Shown: positions 26,506 to 35,399, numbered from the stretch's first letter. The stretch is DNA of 64,000 bases from Mycobacterium sp. 852002-40037_SCH5390672 (GCF_001665875.1 NZ_LZTA01000129.1:30262-94261); one strand, 5' to 3'. Notes: a model not told the origin generated them from the sequence alone. Made by a program: numbers and translations.

Positions 26506-27201
26506 ATGGCCAAGCTCGACTACGACTCGCTCAACTCCCAGATCCGCTACCTGATGTTTTCGGTTTTCTCCGTCGAGCCGGGTGAACTGGGCGAACAGCG
26601 CGATGACGTCGTCGATGAAGCGTCGACGTTCTTCAAACAACAGGAGGAACGCGGCGTCGTGGTGCGCGGCCTCTACGACGTCGCGGGTCTGCGGGCCGAC
26701 GCCGACTTCATGATCTGGACCCACGCCGAACGCGTCGAAGCGCTACAGGCCACCTACGCCGATTTCCGGCGCACCACGGCGCTGGGTCGGGTCAGTGCGC
26801 CGGTGTGGAGCAGCGTGGCGTTGCATCGGCCGGCCGAGTTCAACAAGAGCCACATCCCGGCGTTCCTGGCCGGCGAGGAACCCGGCGCCTACATCTGCGT
26901 GTATCCCTTTGTGCGGTCGTATGAGTGGTACCTGCTGCCCGACGAGGAGCGCCGCCGCATGCTCGCCGAGCACGGCATGGCCGCGCGCGAATACAAGGAC
27001 GTCCGCGCCAACACGGTTCCTGCGTTCGCGCTCGGTGACTACGAGTGGATCCTGGCTTTCGAGGCTACCGAGCTGCACCGCATCGTCGACCTGATGCGCG
27101 AACTGCGTGCCACCGACGCCCGCCGGCACACCCGCGAGGAGACGCCGTTCTTCACCGGCCCCCGGGTGCCCGTCGAGCAGCTGGTGAATGCCCTGCCATG
27201 A
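26506..27201 (+). CDS. chdC: Coproheme decarboxylase ChdC (HemQ)
   Basis: A 231-residue chlorite-dismutase-fold enzyme that oxidatively decarboxylates coproheme III to heme b, the last step of the coproporphyrin-dependent pathway. Expected family segments are present: MFSVFSVEPGELGEQRDDVVDE, FMIWTHAERVEALQATYADF, and the segment ICVYPFVRSYEWYLLPDEER with the active-site Tyr. It immediately follows hemY, which fits the actinobacterial gene order. The original annotation of such proteins as chlorite dismutase is wrong for this branch. Confidence 0.92.
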   Translation: MAKLDYDSLNSQIRYLMFSVFSVEPGELGEQRDDVVDEASTFFKQQEERGVVVRGLYDVAGLRADADFMIWTHAERVEALQATYADFRRTTALGRVSAPVWSSVALHRPAEFNKSHIPAFLAGEEPGAYICVYPFVRSYEWYLLPDEERRRMLAEHGMAAREYKDVRANTVPAFALGDYEWILAFEATELHRIVDLMRELRATDARRHTREETPFFTGPRVPVEQLVNALP

Positions 27202-27262
27202 CAACCGCGCCGGCGACGATATGGCGGGTAGCGCCAAAAATGACGGAGAGGAGTGGCGCCAA

Positions 27263-28010
27263 ATGACGACGTTCGATCCGACCGATCCCACCCGATTCGA
27301 GGAGATGTACCGCGACGAGCGGACATCACACGGCCTGCCGGCCGCCACACCATGGGACATCGGCGGCCCGCAGCCGGTGGTCCAGCAGCTCGTCGCGCTG
27401 GGCGCGATCAAGGGTGAGGTGCTCGACCCCGGCACCGGCCCCGGCCACCACGCCATCTACTACGCGTCCAAGGGGTATTCGGCGACCGGCATCGACGGGT
27501 CGGCGGGCGCCATCGAGCGCGCCCGGGCGAACGCGGAAAAGGCCGGGGTGTCGGTCAATTTCGAGCTGGCCGACGCCACCAAGCTGGACGGGTTCGACGG
27601 CCGGTTCGACACGGTGGTCGACTGCGCCTTCTACCACACCTTCAGCACCGAGGCGGAGCTGCGCAGTTCCTATGTGCGGGCGCTGCACCGCGCTACCAAG
27701 CCGCGCGCGGCTGTACATGTTCGAGTTCGGCGAACACAACATCAATGGCTTCAAGATGCTGCGGTCGTTGTCCGAGAAGGACTTTCGCGACGTGCTTCCG
27801 GACGGTGGTTGGGAGATCACCTATTTGGGCACGACCACCTATCGAGTCAACGTCAGCGTCGAGTCCATCGAGGCGATGGCCAAGCGCAACCCCGACATGG
27901 CCGATCAGGCGGAGAAGTTACTGGAGCGCTTCCGGGTGATCGAGCCGTGGCTGGAGGGCGATCGCGCGTACGCCCCGTTCTGGGAAGTGCACGCCACCCG
28001 GGTGGACTGA
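27263..28010 (+). pseudogene. Class I SAM-dependent methyltransferase, frameshifted (Rv2675c-like)
   Basis: The reading frame starts at the ATG at 27263 (GAGAGGAG ribosome binding site). It encodes a SAM-binding core (GEVLDPGTGPGHHAIYYASK, GVSVNFELADATKLDGFDG, FDTVVDCAFYHTFS) up to ALHRATKP near 27702. The rest of the protein (RLYMFEFGEHNINGFKMLR to HATRVD, stop at 28010) is in the next frame. Total length is 748 bases, not a multiple of three; a two-base loss in the CCGCGCGCGG run at 27701-27710 would explain it and would give 249 residues, close to the family length. It is either a real disruption or a sequencing error in a GC repeat. Confidence 0.8.
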
Positions 28011-28080
28011 CCGCCGGGCGCCCCGACCGCCGTGGATGCCCCGCCCGTCCCAGTTGTCACCAGCGGAGGGGAGTGGGTTT

Positions 28081-28162
28081 TTGCCCGCCTTTGAGCGACA
28101 ACTCGGGCGGGACGCTGACAGTGTGCTCGGTTGTCGCTGGTTTGTCGCTCAGAGGCGGGCAA
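28081..28162. repeat. 21-bp inverted repeat with 40-base loop
   Basis: Arms at 28081-28101 and 28142-28162 are inverted copies with one mismatch out of 21 (they begin TTGCCCGCCT and end AGGCGGGCAA). A partial extra copy of the inner GTTGTCGCT element lies in the loop. It sits between the convergent ends of the methyltransferase and msrB genes. It could act as a bidirectional terminator, or it may be a copy of a dispersed palindromic element. Confidence 0.75.
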
Positions 28163-28217
28163 TCAGCATGCCGCTTGGGCGCGGGACGCCTGAGGCGGAT
28201 GGGGAACAGCCCGCCGG

Positions 28218-28643
28218 CTATCCCCCCGCCGGCACCAGCCGCAGCGAGACCGAGTTGATGCAGTAGCGCTGATCCGTCGGCGTCGGATAGCCCTCACCGG
28301 CGAACACGTGGCCCAGGTGGCTGTGGCAGTTCGCGCACAGCACCTCGGTGCGCGTCGTGCCCATGGAATGGTCGGGCCGCAGGATCACCGCGTCGGAGTT
28401 CGCCGGGTCGAAGAACGACGGCCAACCGCAATGCGACTCGAATTTCTCTGTGCTGCGGAACAATTCGGTACCACAGGCCCGGCACTGGTACACGCCTTCG
28501 GTTTTGGTGTCGGTGTATTCACCGGTGAAGGGCCGCTCGGTGCCGGCTTGGCGCAGCACGTGGAACTCTTCCGGGGAAAGTTTCTTGCGCCACTCGTCGT
28601 CGCTCAGTTGCACCTTGGGCCGCGAAACGTCGGGGGAGGTCAT
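28218..28643 (-). CDS. msrB: Peptide-methionine (R)-S-oxide reductase MsrB
   Basis: A 141-residue enzyme that repairs methionine-R-sulfoxide in proteins. It has the two zinc-binding pairs YQCRACG (CxxC) and VLCANCHSHLGHVFAGEG (CxxC), plus the catalytic segment RYCINSVSLRLVP with the resolving/catalytic Cys in YCINS. The N-terminus LSDDEWRKKLSPEEFHVLR is typical. It is convergent with the methyltransferase gene across the inverted repeat. The start at 28643 is an ATG preceded by GGATGC only. Confidence 0.94.
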   Translation of the reverse strand: MTSPDVSRPKVQLSDDEWRKKLSPEEFHVLRQAGTERPFTGEYTDTKTEGVYQCRACGTELFRSTEKFESHCGWPSFFDPANSDAVILRPDHSMGTTRTEVLCANCHSHLGHVFAGEGYPTPTDQRYCINSVSLRLVPAGG

Positions 28644-28658
28644 GCATCCACGCTAACC

Positions 28659-30020
28659 CTAAAGGCGGCGACCCGCCGCGTCCGGCTCCGCCGCGTTAGC
28701 GGGCTCCGCCGCGCTAGCGGTCACCGCACGCTTGCGCTCGGCCGTCAGCCACGCGGGGTCGATGCCCTCATCGAGCCGGTTCTCGGCCCTGGCATCCAGG
28801 TAACGGAAGAGCAGCACGGTGAAGGCGACGATCAGCAGCAGCGACCAGCCGTAGGTGATCTTGAGGTAGTGCAGCGCGCGGCCATATCTCATGTACTTGT
28901 AAATCAGCCAGTCGTCCAGCGTCATGAAGCCATAGATCCCGAGCCAGGCCGGCCAGTTGCGGATCAGCGAGTTCTGCAGCACCACGGTCATCAGGAACGG
29001 GAACAGCATCATCGAGTAGTAGCCCTGGGCCAGCGGGAGCACCAGCCAGGAACAGATCAGCAGCACGCCCGAGGAGCTGGTGAACCAGAACAACGGGTCC
29101 CGCGTGCGGTAGTAGCGGTACAGCAGCCATAGCGCGCCGATCGTGAGCAGGACGAAGAGTATTCGCATGAACACGATCAGCCAGGTGGGCAGGCCGAAGT
29201 ACACGCCGTTGCCCTCGATGGAGCTGTTGAAGTAATCCCGGGTGCCCCCGATGTACGGCAGCGTCTTGGTGAAGAACTCCGTCGGGTGGCTGACCAGCGG
29301 CCAGGCGGCAATGTTGATCACCACGGGCACGACGAGCGCGGGTATCAGCGTGCGCCACTGCCGGTTGAGCAGTGGCAACAGCAGTAGCGGACCCAGCACG
29401 GGTTTGAGCGTGAGGGTGAGGCCGATCGCCAGGCCGGCCCACCACTGCCGGCTGACCCTCCCGTCGAGCAACCAGCGCAGGAACAGCACCTCGGCCAGCA
29501 GTACGCAACCGTTGATGTTGGTGAATACCAGCGTGCTGGTGACGCTTTCGGTGCAGAACATGGCCAGCAGCAGGGCGGGCGCGGCCACCGAGGCCATCGT
29601 GAACTTGAACAGCCGCAGCAGCAGATACCAGGCGATCAGGATCGCCACGGTGTTGATCAGGATGAACAGATACCGCGACTGCGTAAAAGGCAGGTACCCG
29701 AACGGTGCCATCAGCAGCGTGCCGCCCGGCGGGTACAGATAGTGCGGGTCGACGTAGTCGAAGTGCTCGTTGTAGATGTCCCACCCGTGCCGGAAGTTGA
29801 GGACCGCGCGGTACACCGGCTTGAAATCGTCGGTGATGTTGCCGTTCAGGGTGAGCACGATGCTGCGGTGCAGTACCGAGAAGATGGCCAGCGGCCACAA
29901 CGCCATCCGCAGCACGGTCGCGACGCTCGGTGCGCCGGTGCGGGGACGAAAGGCGGCCAAGGTCCAATCACGCAGGCCGGTTCGGGTCGATTCAGCTGCC
30001 GTCACCAGCGCACCGTACAC
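28659..30020 (-). CDS. aftC: Arabinofuranosyltransferase AftC
   Basis: A 453-residue GT-C-type glycosyltransferase (Rv2673 has 433). It uses decaprenyl-phospho-arabinose to introduce alpha-1,3 branches in arabinogalactan and lipoarabinomannan. About ten transmembrane helices are visible, and the first extracytoplasmic loop carries the acidic motif NGNITDDFKPVYRAVLNF, in which the paired Asp residues are the catalytic candidates. The start is a GTG at 30020. The C-terminal tail after residue 430 is Ala/Arg-rich, which explains the extra length. Confidence 0.9.
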   Translation of the reverse strand: MYGALVTAAESTRTGLRDWTLAAFRPRTGAPSVATVLRMALWPLAIFSVLHRSIVLTLNGNITDDFKPVYRAVLNFRHGWDIYNEHFDYVDPHYLYPPGGTLLMAPFGYLPFTQSRYLFILINTVAILIAWYLLLRLFKFTMASVAAPALLLAMFCTESVTSTLVFTNINGCVLLAEVLFLRWLLDGRVSRQWWAGLAIGLTLTLKPVLGPLLLLPLLNRQWRTLIPALVVPVVINIAAWPLVSHPTEFFTKTLPYIGGTRDYFNSSIEGNGVYFGLPTWLIVFMRILFVLLTIGALWLLYRYYRTRDPLFWFTSSSGVLLICSWLVLPLAQGYYSMMLFPFLMTVVLQNSLIRNWPAWLGIYGFMTLDDWLIYKYMRYGRALHYLKITYGWSLLLIVAFTVLLFRYLDARAENRLDEGIDPAWLTAERKRAVTASAAEPANAAEPDAAGRRL

Positions 30021-30048
30021 CGGCGCGCGCGACAGCCGGAAAGCAGCG

Positions 30049-31614
30049 TCAGGCCGGGCAGTAGGTGTCGGTGTTCGGCAATTTGCCGCTGGTGAGGTAG
30101 CCGATCAGCGGCGGTACGGCGCAGCCCGAGAAGATGCTGGCGCCGTGGCCGATGCCCTGCCACATCACCCGCTTGCTGGCCGCGTTGGCGTTGATGATGC
30201 TGGCCGCGGTCGCCGCGACGCCGTCGGTACCGACGATCGGGTCGTTCTGCACACCGAGCAACAGCACGTCGACTTTGAGGGTCTTGGGTGTGGGGGGCGG
30301 CGAGCCGGTGGGCCAGTGCACGCACTTGACCATGTTGAGCGCGGCGACGGTGCCGAAGTCGGGGTAGAGCTTGCCCCAGGCGACGACGAGTTCACGCACC
30401 CGGTCCGGGGTGGGGCGGCTGACCGCGTCGCTGCAGACGTTGACGAACTGGCCGTCGGAGTCCTGGATGGCGTTGGCGTGGTTGATCAGGTTGTTCAGCG
30501 CGTTGGTGTCGCCGGAGCGCGCCCCCGCCAGCGCGCTGGCCAGGTTGGTGGTGGCGTTGACGCGGCCGCCGGCGGGATAGCCGAGGGCGACGGTGATGGC
30601 GTTGGCCACCTGCGCCACCGACGCGCCCCCGGGCCCCTTGCCGGCGCGGGCGTCGGCCAGCAGGGCGCTGACGGCGCCCTTCGGGTCGGCACCCAGCGCG
30701 CAGCTCACCGCGATGCACTGGGCGGCGAAGGCGTCGAGGGCCGCCTGCTGTCCCTTGACTTGTTGCTCGGCGGCGGCTTCGGCGTTGACGCCCAACGCAA
30801 CTGGTGAGTCGAGGATCAACCGGGCCACCTTGTCGGGCCGTGATCCGGCGTAGGCCAGCGCCACCTGCGCGCCGTTGCCGATGCCGATCAGCGCCAGGCT
30901 GGGCACGTCCCACAGGGTGCGCAGCCGCTCGATGTCGGAGGCGGCGTGTGCGTCGTCGTAGGAGGACGCGTTCGGACCGATCCCGACGGCGTCGCCGCAG
31001 TTGGTGGTGGCGGTGTTGGAGACCTCGGACAGGTTGGCCACCGGGTCGTCGCCGGTCTGGAATTGCGACTGGTCGCGCATCTGTTGGCGGTCGGATTTGT
31101 CCCGGCAGTCGATGGGGCTGGACATGCCGATGCCGCGGCGGTCGACGGAGACGATGGGGTGGGTGGCGAGCACGTCGGCGCCCGCGCGCGACAGCCAGAC
31201 CGGCAATTGCGCCGAGGACGGCAGATCGGAGCCGGTGGTGAAGATCAGCGGCCCCGCATCCTTGGGTGTCTGGTTCGAACGGGCCCGCACCACTCCGATG
31301 CTCAGGGTGCCGCCCCCGCCGTTGGCCGGGTCCAGGTCGGCGTCGTAGTTCGCGCAATCCAACTGGACGCCGCCGGCGGCGGGAACCGCCGCGTCGGCGA
31401 ACACCCGCGAGGTGCAGTCGTGCCACGCCAGGTCGTTCTTGGGTGCGGCGATCGGTGGTGGCCCGCTGGGCGCCGGCTTCGAGGTCGCCGCGCCCTGCGG
31501 TCGCGCACCGGAATCGGTGGCGAACCGCGGATCGGCGGCCAGGCCCGGGACGCAGCCGGCCAGCAACGCGGTAACCGCAACCAGGATCGTGGCGCACGTG
31601 TACGGCCGACTCAT
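30049..31614 (-). CDS. Exported TAP-type alpha/beta hydrolase lipoprotein (Rv2672-like)
   Basis: A 521-residue secreted protease of the tripeptidyl aminopeptidase (TAP) family. The N-terminal signal ends in a lipobox (TALLAGCVPG), so the mature protein is probably a lipoprotein. The hydrolase elbow is ALIGIGNGAQVALAYAG, in which the usual nucleophile Ser of GxSxG appears as Asn (GIGNGA), a point to verify. Paired Cys residues and the C-terminal TAP-like domain (VLLLGVQNDPIVGTDGVAA, then MWQGIGHGASIFSGC) follow. M. tuberculosis Rv2672 is of similar length. It is on the same strand as aftC, 28 bp upstream of it. Confidence 0.85.
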   Translation of the reverse strand: MSRPYTCATILVAVTALLAGCVPGLAADPRFATDSGARPQGAATSKPAPSGPPPIAAPKNDLAWHDCTSRVFADAAVPAAGGVQLDCANYDADLDPANGGGGTLSIGVVRARSNQTPKDAGPLIFTTGSDLPSSAQLPVWLSRAGADVLATHPIVSVDRRGIGMSSPIDCRDKSDRQQMRDQSQFQTGDDPVANLSEVSNTATTNCGDAVGIGPNASSYDDAHAASDIERLRTLWDVPSLALIGIGNGAQVALAYAGSRPDKVARLILDSPVALGVNAEAAAEQQVKGQQAALDAFAAQCIAVSCALGADPKGAVSALLADARAGKGPGGASVAQVANAITVALGYPAGGRVNATTNLASALAGARSGDTNALNNLINHANAIQDSDGQFVNVCSDAVSRPTPDRVRELVVAWGKLYPDFGTVAALNMVKCVHWPTGSPPPTPKTLKVDVLLLGVQNDPIVGTDGVAATAASIINANAASKRVMWQGIGHGASIFSGCAVPPLIGYLTSGKLPNTDTYCPA

Positions 31615-31628
31615 GCCGACCACAGTAG

Positions 31629-32420
31629 CTAGGCCTTGACGTAGCGGGTGTAAAGGTAGCCGGCGTCGTCGGTCAGGACGTGGGCACACCGCATCCGGGT
31701 GAGCAGTTGCGCTGGGCCGGCCGCGATGCGTGGTGCCTGGCCGCCGACGAGGTAGGGCGCGATCGTCAAGCACAACTCGTCGAGCATGTCGCGGCCGATC
31801 AGCGAGTCCAGCAGCGTCGGCCCGCCCTCGGTAAGGATGCGGCGCATGCCACGCGCGCCGAGGGCCGCCAATAGGGCGGCCTCGTCGACCTTCTCGGGAT
31901 CGCCGCCGCCGGAGCAGTCGAGCACCTCGCACAGGCCGCTGAGCGCGCGGCGCGTCTGCTCGGCCGCCGTGGTGCAGGTGAGCACCAGTGGCGGCACCTC
32001 GGTGTGGGTGAACACCGCCATGTCCCGGTTGAGGTGGCCCGAGGCGGTCACGATCGCCAGTTGCGGGACTTCGCTTTGTCCGCGGGCTCCCCGATGCTGA
32101 CGCTGGGCGACGTTGAGCTGCGCGCCGGAGTAACCCTCGATCCGCACGGTGCCCGCGCCGACCACGATGACGTCGGCGAGCTCACGCAGCAGGTTGAAGA
32201 CGAACCGGTCGCCCGGGCCGCCCATCGCGCCGCTGCTGCCCCCCGAGGTGGCCCCACCGTCGACGCTGGTGATGAAGTTCGCCCGTACCCAGGTCCCGTC
32301 GCGTTCGGGGTATCCGTAGAGCCGGGGCAGGTCGCCGTCGCCGAGTCCGCGTACCGATGCGAGCAGCGACAGGGGCGTCTCTGAAGTCGCGGAACTCGCA
32401 CGGACGCCGGAGTCGGGCAT
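31629..32420 (-). CDS. Pyrimidine reductase-like RibD C-terminal domain protein (Rv2671-like)
   Basis: A 263-residue protein with the RibD C-terminal/dihydrofolate-reductase-like domain. Visible features are WVRANFITSVDGGATSGG, FNLLRELADVIVVGAGTVR, MRRILTEGGPTLLDSLIGRDMLDELCLTIAPYLVGG. The Rv2671 product has been shown to reduce dihydrofolate weakly and can support para-aminosalicylate resistance when overproduced; that knowledge is from M. tuberculosis and not from this sequence. The start is the ATG at 32420. The gene is divergent from the AFG1-like ATPase. Confidence 0.85.
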   Translation of the reverse strand: MPDSGVRASSATSETPLSLLASVRGLGDGDLPRLYGYPERDGTWVRANFITSVDGGATSGGSSGAMGGPGDRFVFNLLRELADVIVVGAGTVRIEGYSGAQLNVAQRQHRGARGQSEVPQLAIVTASGHLNRDMAVFTHTEVPPLVLTCTTAAEQTRRALSGLCEVLDCSGGGDPEKVDEAALLAALGARGMRRILTEGGPTLLDSLIGRDMLDELCLTIAPYLVGGQAPRIAAGPAQLLTRMRCAHVLTDDAGYLYTRYVKA

Positions 32421-32454
32421 GGGTCTGATTGCAGCACGCCGCTACAGTTCCTGC

Positions 32455-33540
32455 ATGCACGGGTCCACCTCCGCGGGCGCTTCGGGCGGCGTGGCTCACC
32501 TGGTGGATCGGCACCCGACGGTGTCGCCGGAGCGGCTCATCGCCCAACTGAGACCGCCGCCGACCTTCGCCGACGTGAGTTTCGCGACGTATCAGCCCGA
32601 TCCGGCGGAGCCGACGCAGGCTGCAGCACTGGTGGCGTGTCAGGACTTCTGCCGGCAGGCCGTCGAGCGCCGCGCGGGACGGCGAAAGCTGTTGGGCCGC
32701 CGCGTGGTTTCCCCCGGTACCGGGTTGTACTTGGACGGCGGATTCGGCGTGGGTAAGACGCACCTGCTGGCGTCGGCCTACTACGCGCTGCCCGGTGACG
32801 GACCGGGCGGGTCACCGGATGGTCCGGCTCCCAAGGCGTTCGCGACGTTCGGTGAGCTGACCCAGCTGGCCGGGGTGTTCGGCTTCGTCGAATGCATCGA
32901 TCTGCTGGCCAACTACACGGCGGTCTGCATCGACGAATTCGAACTCGACGACCCGGGCAACACCACGCTGATCGCGCGGCTGCTCTCGTCGCTGGTCGAG
33001 CGCGGGGTGTCGGTGGCCGCGACCTCCAACACGTTGCCCGAGCAGCTTGGCGAAGGCCGCTTTGCGGCACAGGATTTCCTGCGCGAGATCAACACGCTGG
33101 CAAGCATTTTCACGACAGTGCGGATCGAGGGGCCCGACTACCGGCACCGCGGTCTGCCGCCGGCGCCGCAGCCGCTGTCGGACGACGAGGTGGCCGCGCG
33201 CGCTGCGCAGGTCGACGGCGCGACGCTCGACGACTTCGATGCGCTGTGTGCGCATCTGGCCACCATGCACCCGTCGCGGTACCTGACGCTGATCGAGGGG
33301 GTGAGCGCGGTGTTTTTGACCGGCGTGCACGGCATCGACGACCAGAACGTCGCGCTGCGACTGGTGTCGCTGACCGATCGGCTCTATGACGCGGGCATTC
33401 CGGTGGTGGCCTCGGGTACCAAGCTGGACACCATTTTCAGCGAGGAGATGCTGGCCGGGGGATACCGAAAGAAGTACCTACGGGCCACTTCCCGGCTCTT
33501 GGCGTTGACCGCCGCGGCTAACCCAGCTCGCGGATCATGA
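32455..33540 (+). CDS. AFG1/ZapE family ATPase (Rv2670c-like)
   Basis: About 361 residues from the ATG at 32455 (an upstream ATG at 32419 adds 12). It has a complete AFG1/ZapE ATPase core: Walker A in LYLDGGFGVGKTHLLASAYY, Walker B in TAVCIDEFELDDPGNT, and the sensor region ATSNTLPEQLGEGRFAAQDF. AFG1/ZapE proteins act in cell division or protein quality control at the membrane. Its first bases lie 34 bp from the divergent RibD-like gene. Its 3' end overlaps the convergent GNAT gene by 23 bp. Confidence 0.88.
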   Translation: MHGSTSAGASGGVAHLVDRHPTVSPERLIAQLRPPPTFADVSFATYQPDPAEPTQAAALVACQDFCRQAVERRAGRRKLLGRRVVSPGTGLYLDGGFGVGKTHLLASAYYALPGDGPGGSPDGPAPKAFATFGELTQLAGVFGFVECIDLLANYTAVCIDEFELDDPGNTTLIARLLSSLVERGVSVAATSNTLPEQLGEGRFAAQDFLREINTLASIFTTVRIEGPDYRHRGLPPAPQPLSDDEVAARAAQVDGATLDDFDALCAHLATMHPSRYLTLIEGVSAVFLTGVHGIDDQNVALRLVSLTDRLYDAGIPVVASGTKLDTIFSEEMLAGGYRKKYLRATSRLLALTAAANPARGS

Positions 33541-34036
33541 CATAGTCGCTTTCGACATCGGTGCCCAGCTGAAACGTCCTGGTGCCGGTGATCGCGAATC
33601 CGCTCTTGAGGTAAAAGCGTTGTGCGCGTTGGTTTGCCCGGTTCACACCCAGCCACACGCGGTGAACGCCCCAGTCGGCGGCGACGGCCAGCGCGCGTTG
33701 CATCAGCGCCGCCGCGGCCCCGCTGGAGTGGCGGTCGGACAGGACATACATTTTCGACAGCTCGGCGGTGTCGTCAACGGAGTCGCCGCGAACCAGCATG
33801 GCGTAACCGACGATCCGGCCGTCGTGGCGTGCGAGGACAATGGCGCGATCCGGATCGCCGAGATACTCGGCGAACCGGTTGGCCGACAGGTTGGCGTCGA
33901 CGAAGGCCGCGATGTTCTCCGCGGTCACCGAGGGCGGACATGCCAACGGAAAGGTCTGTGCCGCAACGGCCGCCAGTTCTGCGGCGTCACCGGTGTTCGC
34001 CGGCGCGATCTGCAACGTTGCGGTCAGAGGTTCCAC
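33518..34036 (-). CDS. GNAT family N-acetyltransferase (Rv2669-like)
   Basis: About 172 residues from a GTG at 34036; a TTG at 34015 is equally possible, and Rv2669 has 156. The GNAT core is clear: IVLARHDGRIVGYAMLVRG, then TAELSKMYVLSDRHSSGAAAAL (motif A, with Q/R-x-x-G/A replaced by RHSSGAA), then VWLGVNRANQRAQRFYLKSGFAITGTRTFQLG (motif B). Its substrate is unknown. Its start overlaps the stop of the exported protein gene upstream on the same strand, which suggests coupling. Confidence 0.82.
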   Translation of the reverse strand: MEPLTATLQIAPANTGDAAELAAVAAQTFPLACPPSVTAENIAAFVDANLSANRFAEYLGDPDRAIVLARHDGRIVGYAMLVRGDSVDDTAELSKMYVLSDRHSSGAAAALMQRALAVAADWGVHRVWLGVNRANQRAQRFYLKSGFAITGTRTFQLGTDVESDYVMIRELG

Positions 34037-34563
34037 TGCGCGAGGTGATAGCCCGTCTTCTTGTCCAGCAGGACGACGGTGGAGACGGGATCGCGGTAGG
34101 CGTCCCAATACACGCCACCGCGCACGATGGCCCCGTTCGGCGCGTTGACGAGCACGTTGTCCAGCGCGTCGGGCGCATCGGAGGCCCGCGGCTTGTACGC
34201 GTCGGCGTTCGGAGTCACCCCGTTGAAACTGAAGATGGTCGCCATGACATACGGGTTGGGCACCCGGATCGCGCGAATGGTCACGTCGGCACGGTCGACG
34301 GTGCTGCCCGGAAAGCCCTTATAGGTGCCTTCGCGCGTGTAGCCGAATCCCGGCGGCGGGTCACAGGGCGCCACGCCGCTCACAGTGACGTCGGCGATGA
34401 ACGTGCCGGTGTCCACCCGCAGCGTGTCACCGATGTGGCCGATCGGCGCGTCACCTGCCCACGCGCGCGGAGCCGGAACCGCGGCGACATCGACGGCGGT
34501 GACGCCGGCAACGGCAACCACCAACGCTGACACGACCATGAGCCAGCGGTGGATCGTCGCCAT
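34024..34563 (-). CDS. Exported protein (Rv2668-like, MPT63-like fold possible)
   Basis: A 179-residue protein. The start is the ATG at 34563, supported by a strong AAGGAGG ribosome binding site. Residues 1-35 are a signal peptide ending near APRAWAG. The mature part (GDTLRVDTGTFIADVTVSGV, then TVDRADVTIRAIRVPNPYVM) has the alternating pattern of an immunoglobulin-like beta sandwich as in MPT63/DUF1942 proteins; the assignment is by pattern only. Its function is unknown. It lies in one transcription unit with the GNAT gene downstream. Confidence 0.75.
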   Translation of the reverse strand: MATIHRWLMVVSALVVAVAGVTAVDVAAVPAPRAWAGDAPIGHIGDTLRVDTGTFIADVTVSGVAPCDPPPGFGYTREGTYKGFPGSTVDRADVTIRAIRVPNPYVMATIFSFNGVTPNADAYKPRASDAPDALDNVLVNAPNGAIVRGGVYWDAYRDPVSTVVLLDKKTGYHLAQWNL

Positions 34564-34646
34564 GTCGTGCCTCCTTGACGCCGTTGCAGGGGACCCTCGC
34601 ATGATCGCACACGCGGTAGTGCCGCAGGGAGGGTCGGCCACACTGG

Positions 34647-35396
34647 TCAGCCGTCTCCGCCGGCCTTCTTGCCCTCGGCGAGGGATTGCAGCGCCGTCAC
34701 CAGATCCGCCTCGACCCGGTCTTTGTCGACGCCGCATCGGTGCAGCGGCCCGTCCCCGCCTTCCAGCTCCAGCAGCGCCAGCAGTTGGTGCTCGGTGCCG
34801 ACGTAGTTGTGGCCGAGCCGGAGTGCCTCGCGCACGGTCAGTTCGAGCGCTTTGCGTGCCGGCCCGCTGAACGGAATGAGCTGCGGCGGTTCGGCATCCA
34901 CGCGCAGCGCGGCGATCGAGGCGGCCGCGGCGGCGCGTAGCGCCCCGGTGTCGACGTTCTGTAGGTGCAGCAACACCGTCGCCAGGGCGGCCGCATCGCT
35001 GAGCACGCCGAGCAGCAGATGGTCCGGTGTGATCTCGCTGTTGCCGGCTTCGTGCGCGGCGTTCTGGGCCGCCACCACCGCGCCCCGCGCCCGCGGGGTG
35101 AAGCGCGCGAACCCTTGTTCGGGATCCAGCGTGGCGGGCTCCGCGCGCGGGACGAAGCGCTTCTGGGCGGCCTGTTTGGTGACTCCCATGCTCTTGCCGA
35201 TGTCGGTCCAGGACGCTCCGGAACGGCGGGCCTGGTCCACGAAGTGGCCGATCAAATGGTCGGCGACCTCGCCCAGGTGTTCGGCGGCCAGGACGGCGTC
35301 GGCGAGCTGATCCAGCACGTCGGGGCGTGTCGTCTTGATGGCGTTGATCAGTTCGTCGAGGCGGATCGGGTAGGCGATGCGGACGGGCTCGGACAT
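34647..35396 (-). CDS. clpC2: ClpC2: HTH plus Clp N-domain protein
   Basis: A 249-residue protein without ATPase modules. Residues 45-85 hold a helix-turn-helix (GASWTDIGKSMGVTKQAAQK). The rest is a double Clp N-terminal repeat: FTPRARGAVVAAQNAAHEAG...ITPDHLLLGVL and PFSGPARKALELTVREAL...VGTEHQLLAL. In M. tuberculosis ClpC2 has been described as binding cyclomarin-type antibiotics that target ClpC1 and as repressing its own gene. The DNA-binding domain and the two palindromes in the promoter fit that model. The start at 35396 is probably leaderless. Confidence 0.9.
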   Translation of the reverse strand: MSEPVRIAYPIRLDELINAIKTTRPDVLDQLADAVLAAEHLGEVADHLIGHFVDQARRSGASWTDIGKSMGVTKQAAQKRFVPRAEPATLDPEQGFARFTPRARGAVVAAQNAAHEAGNSEITPDHLLLGVLSDAAALATVLLHLQNVDTGALRAAAAASIAALRVDAEPPQLIPFSGPARKALELTVREALRLGHNYVGTEHQLLALLELEGGDGPLHRCGVDKDRVEADLVTALQSLAEGKKAGGDG

Positions 35397-35399
35397 GTC

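Noticed and set aside
27695..27720. Programmed frameshift in the methyltransferase
   Set aside because: There is no slippery heptamer or downstream pseudoknot-like structure; a sequencing error or ordinary indel in the GC repeat is simpler.
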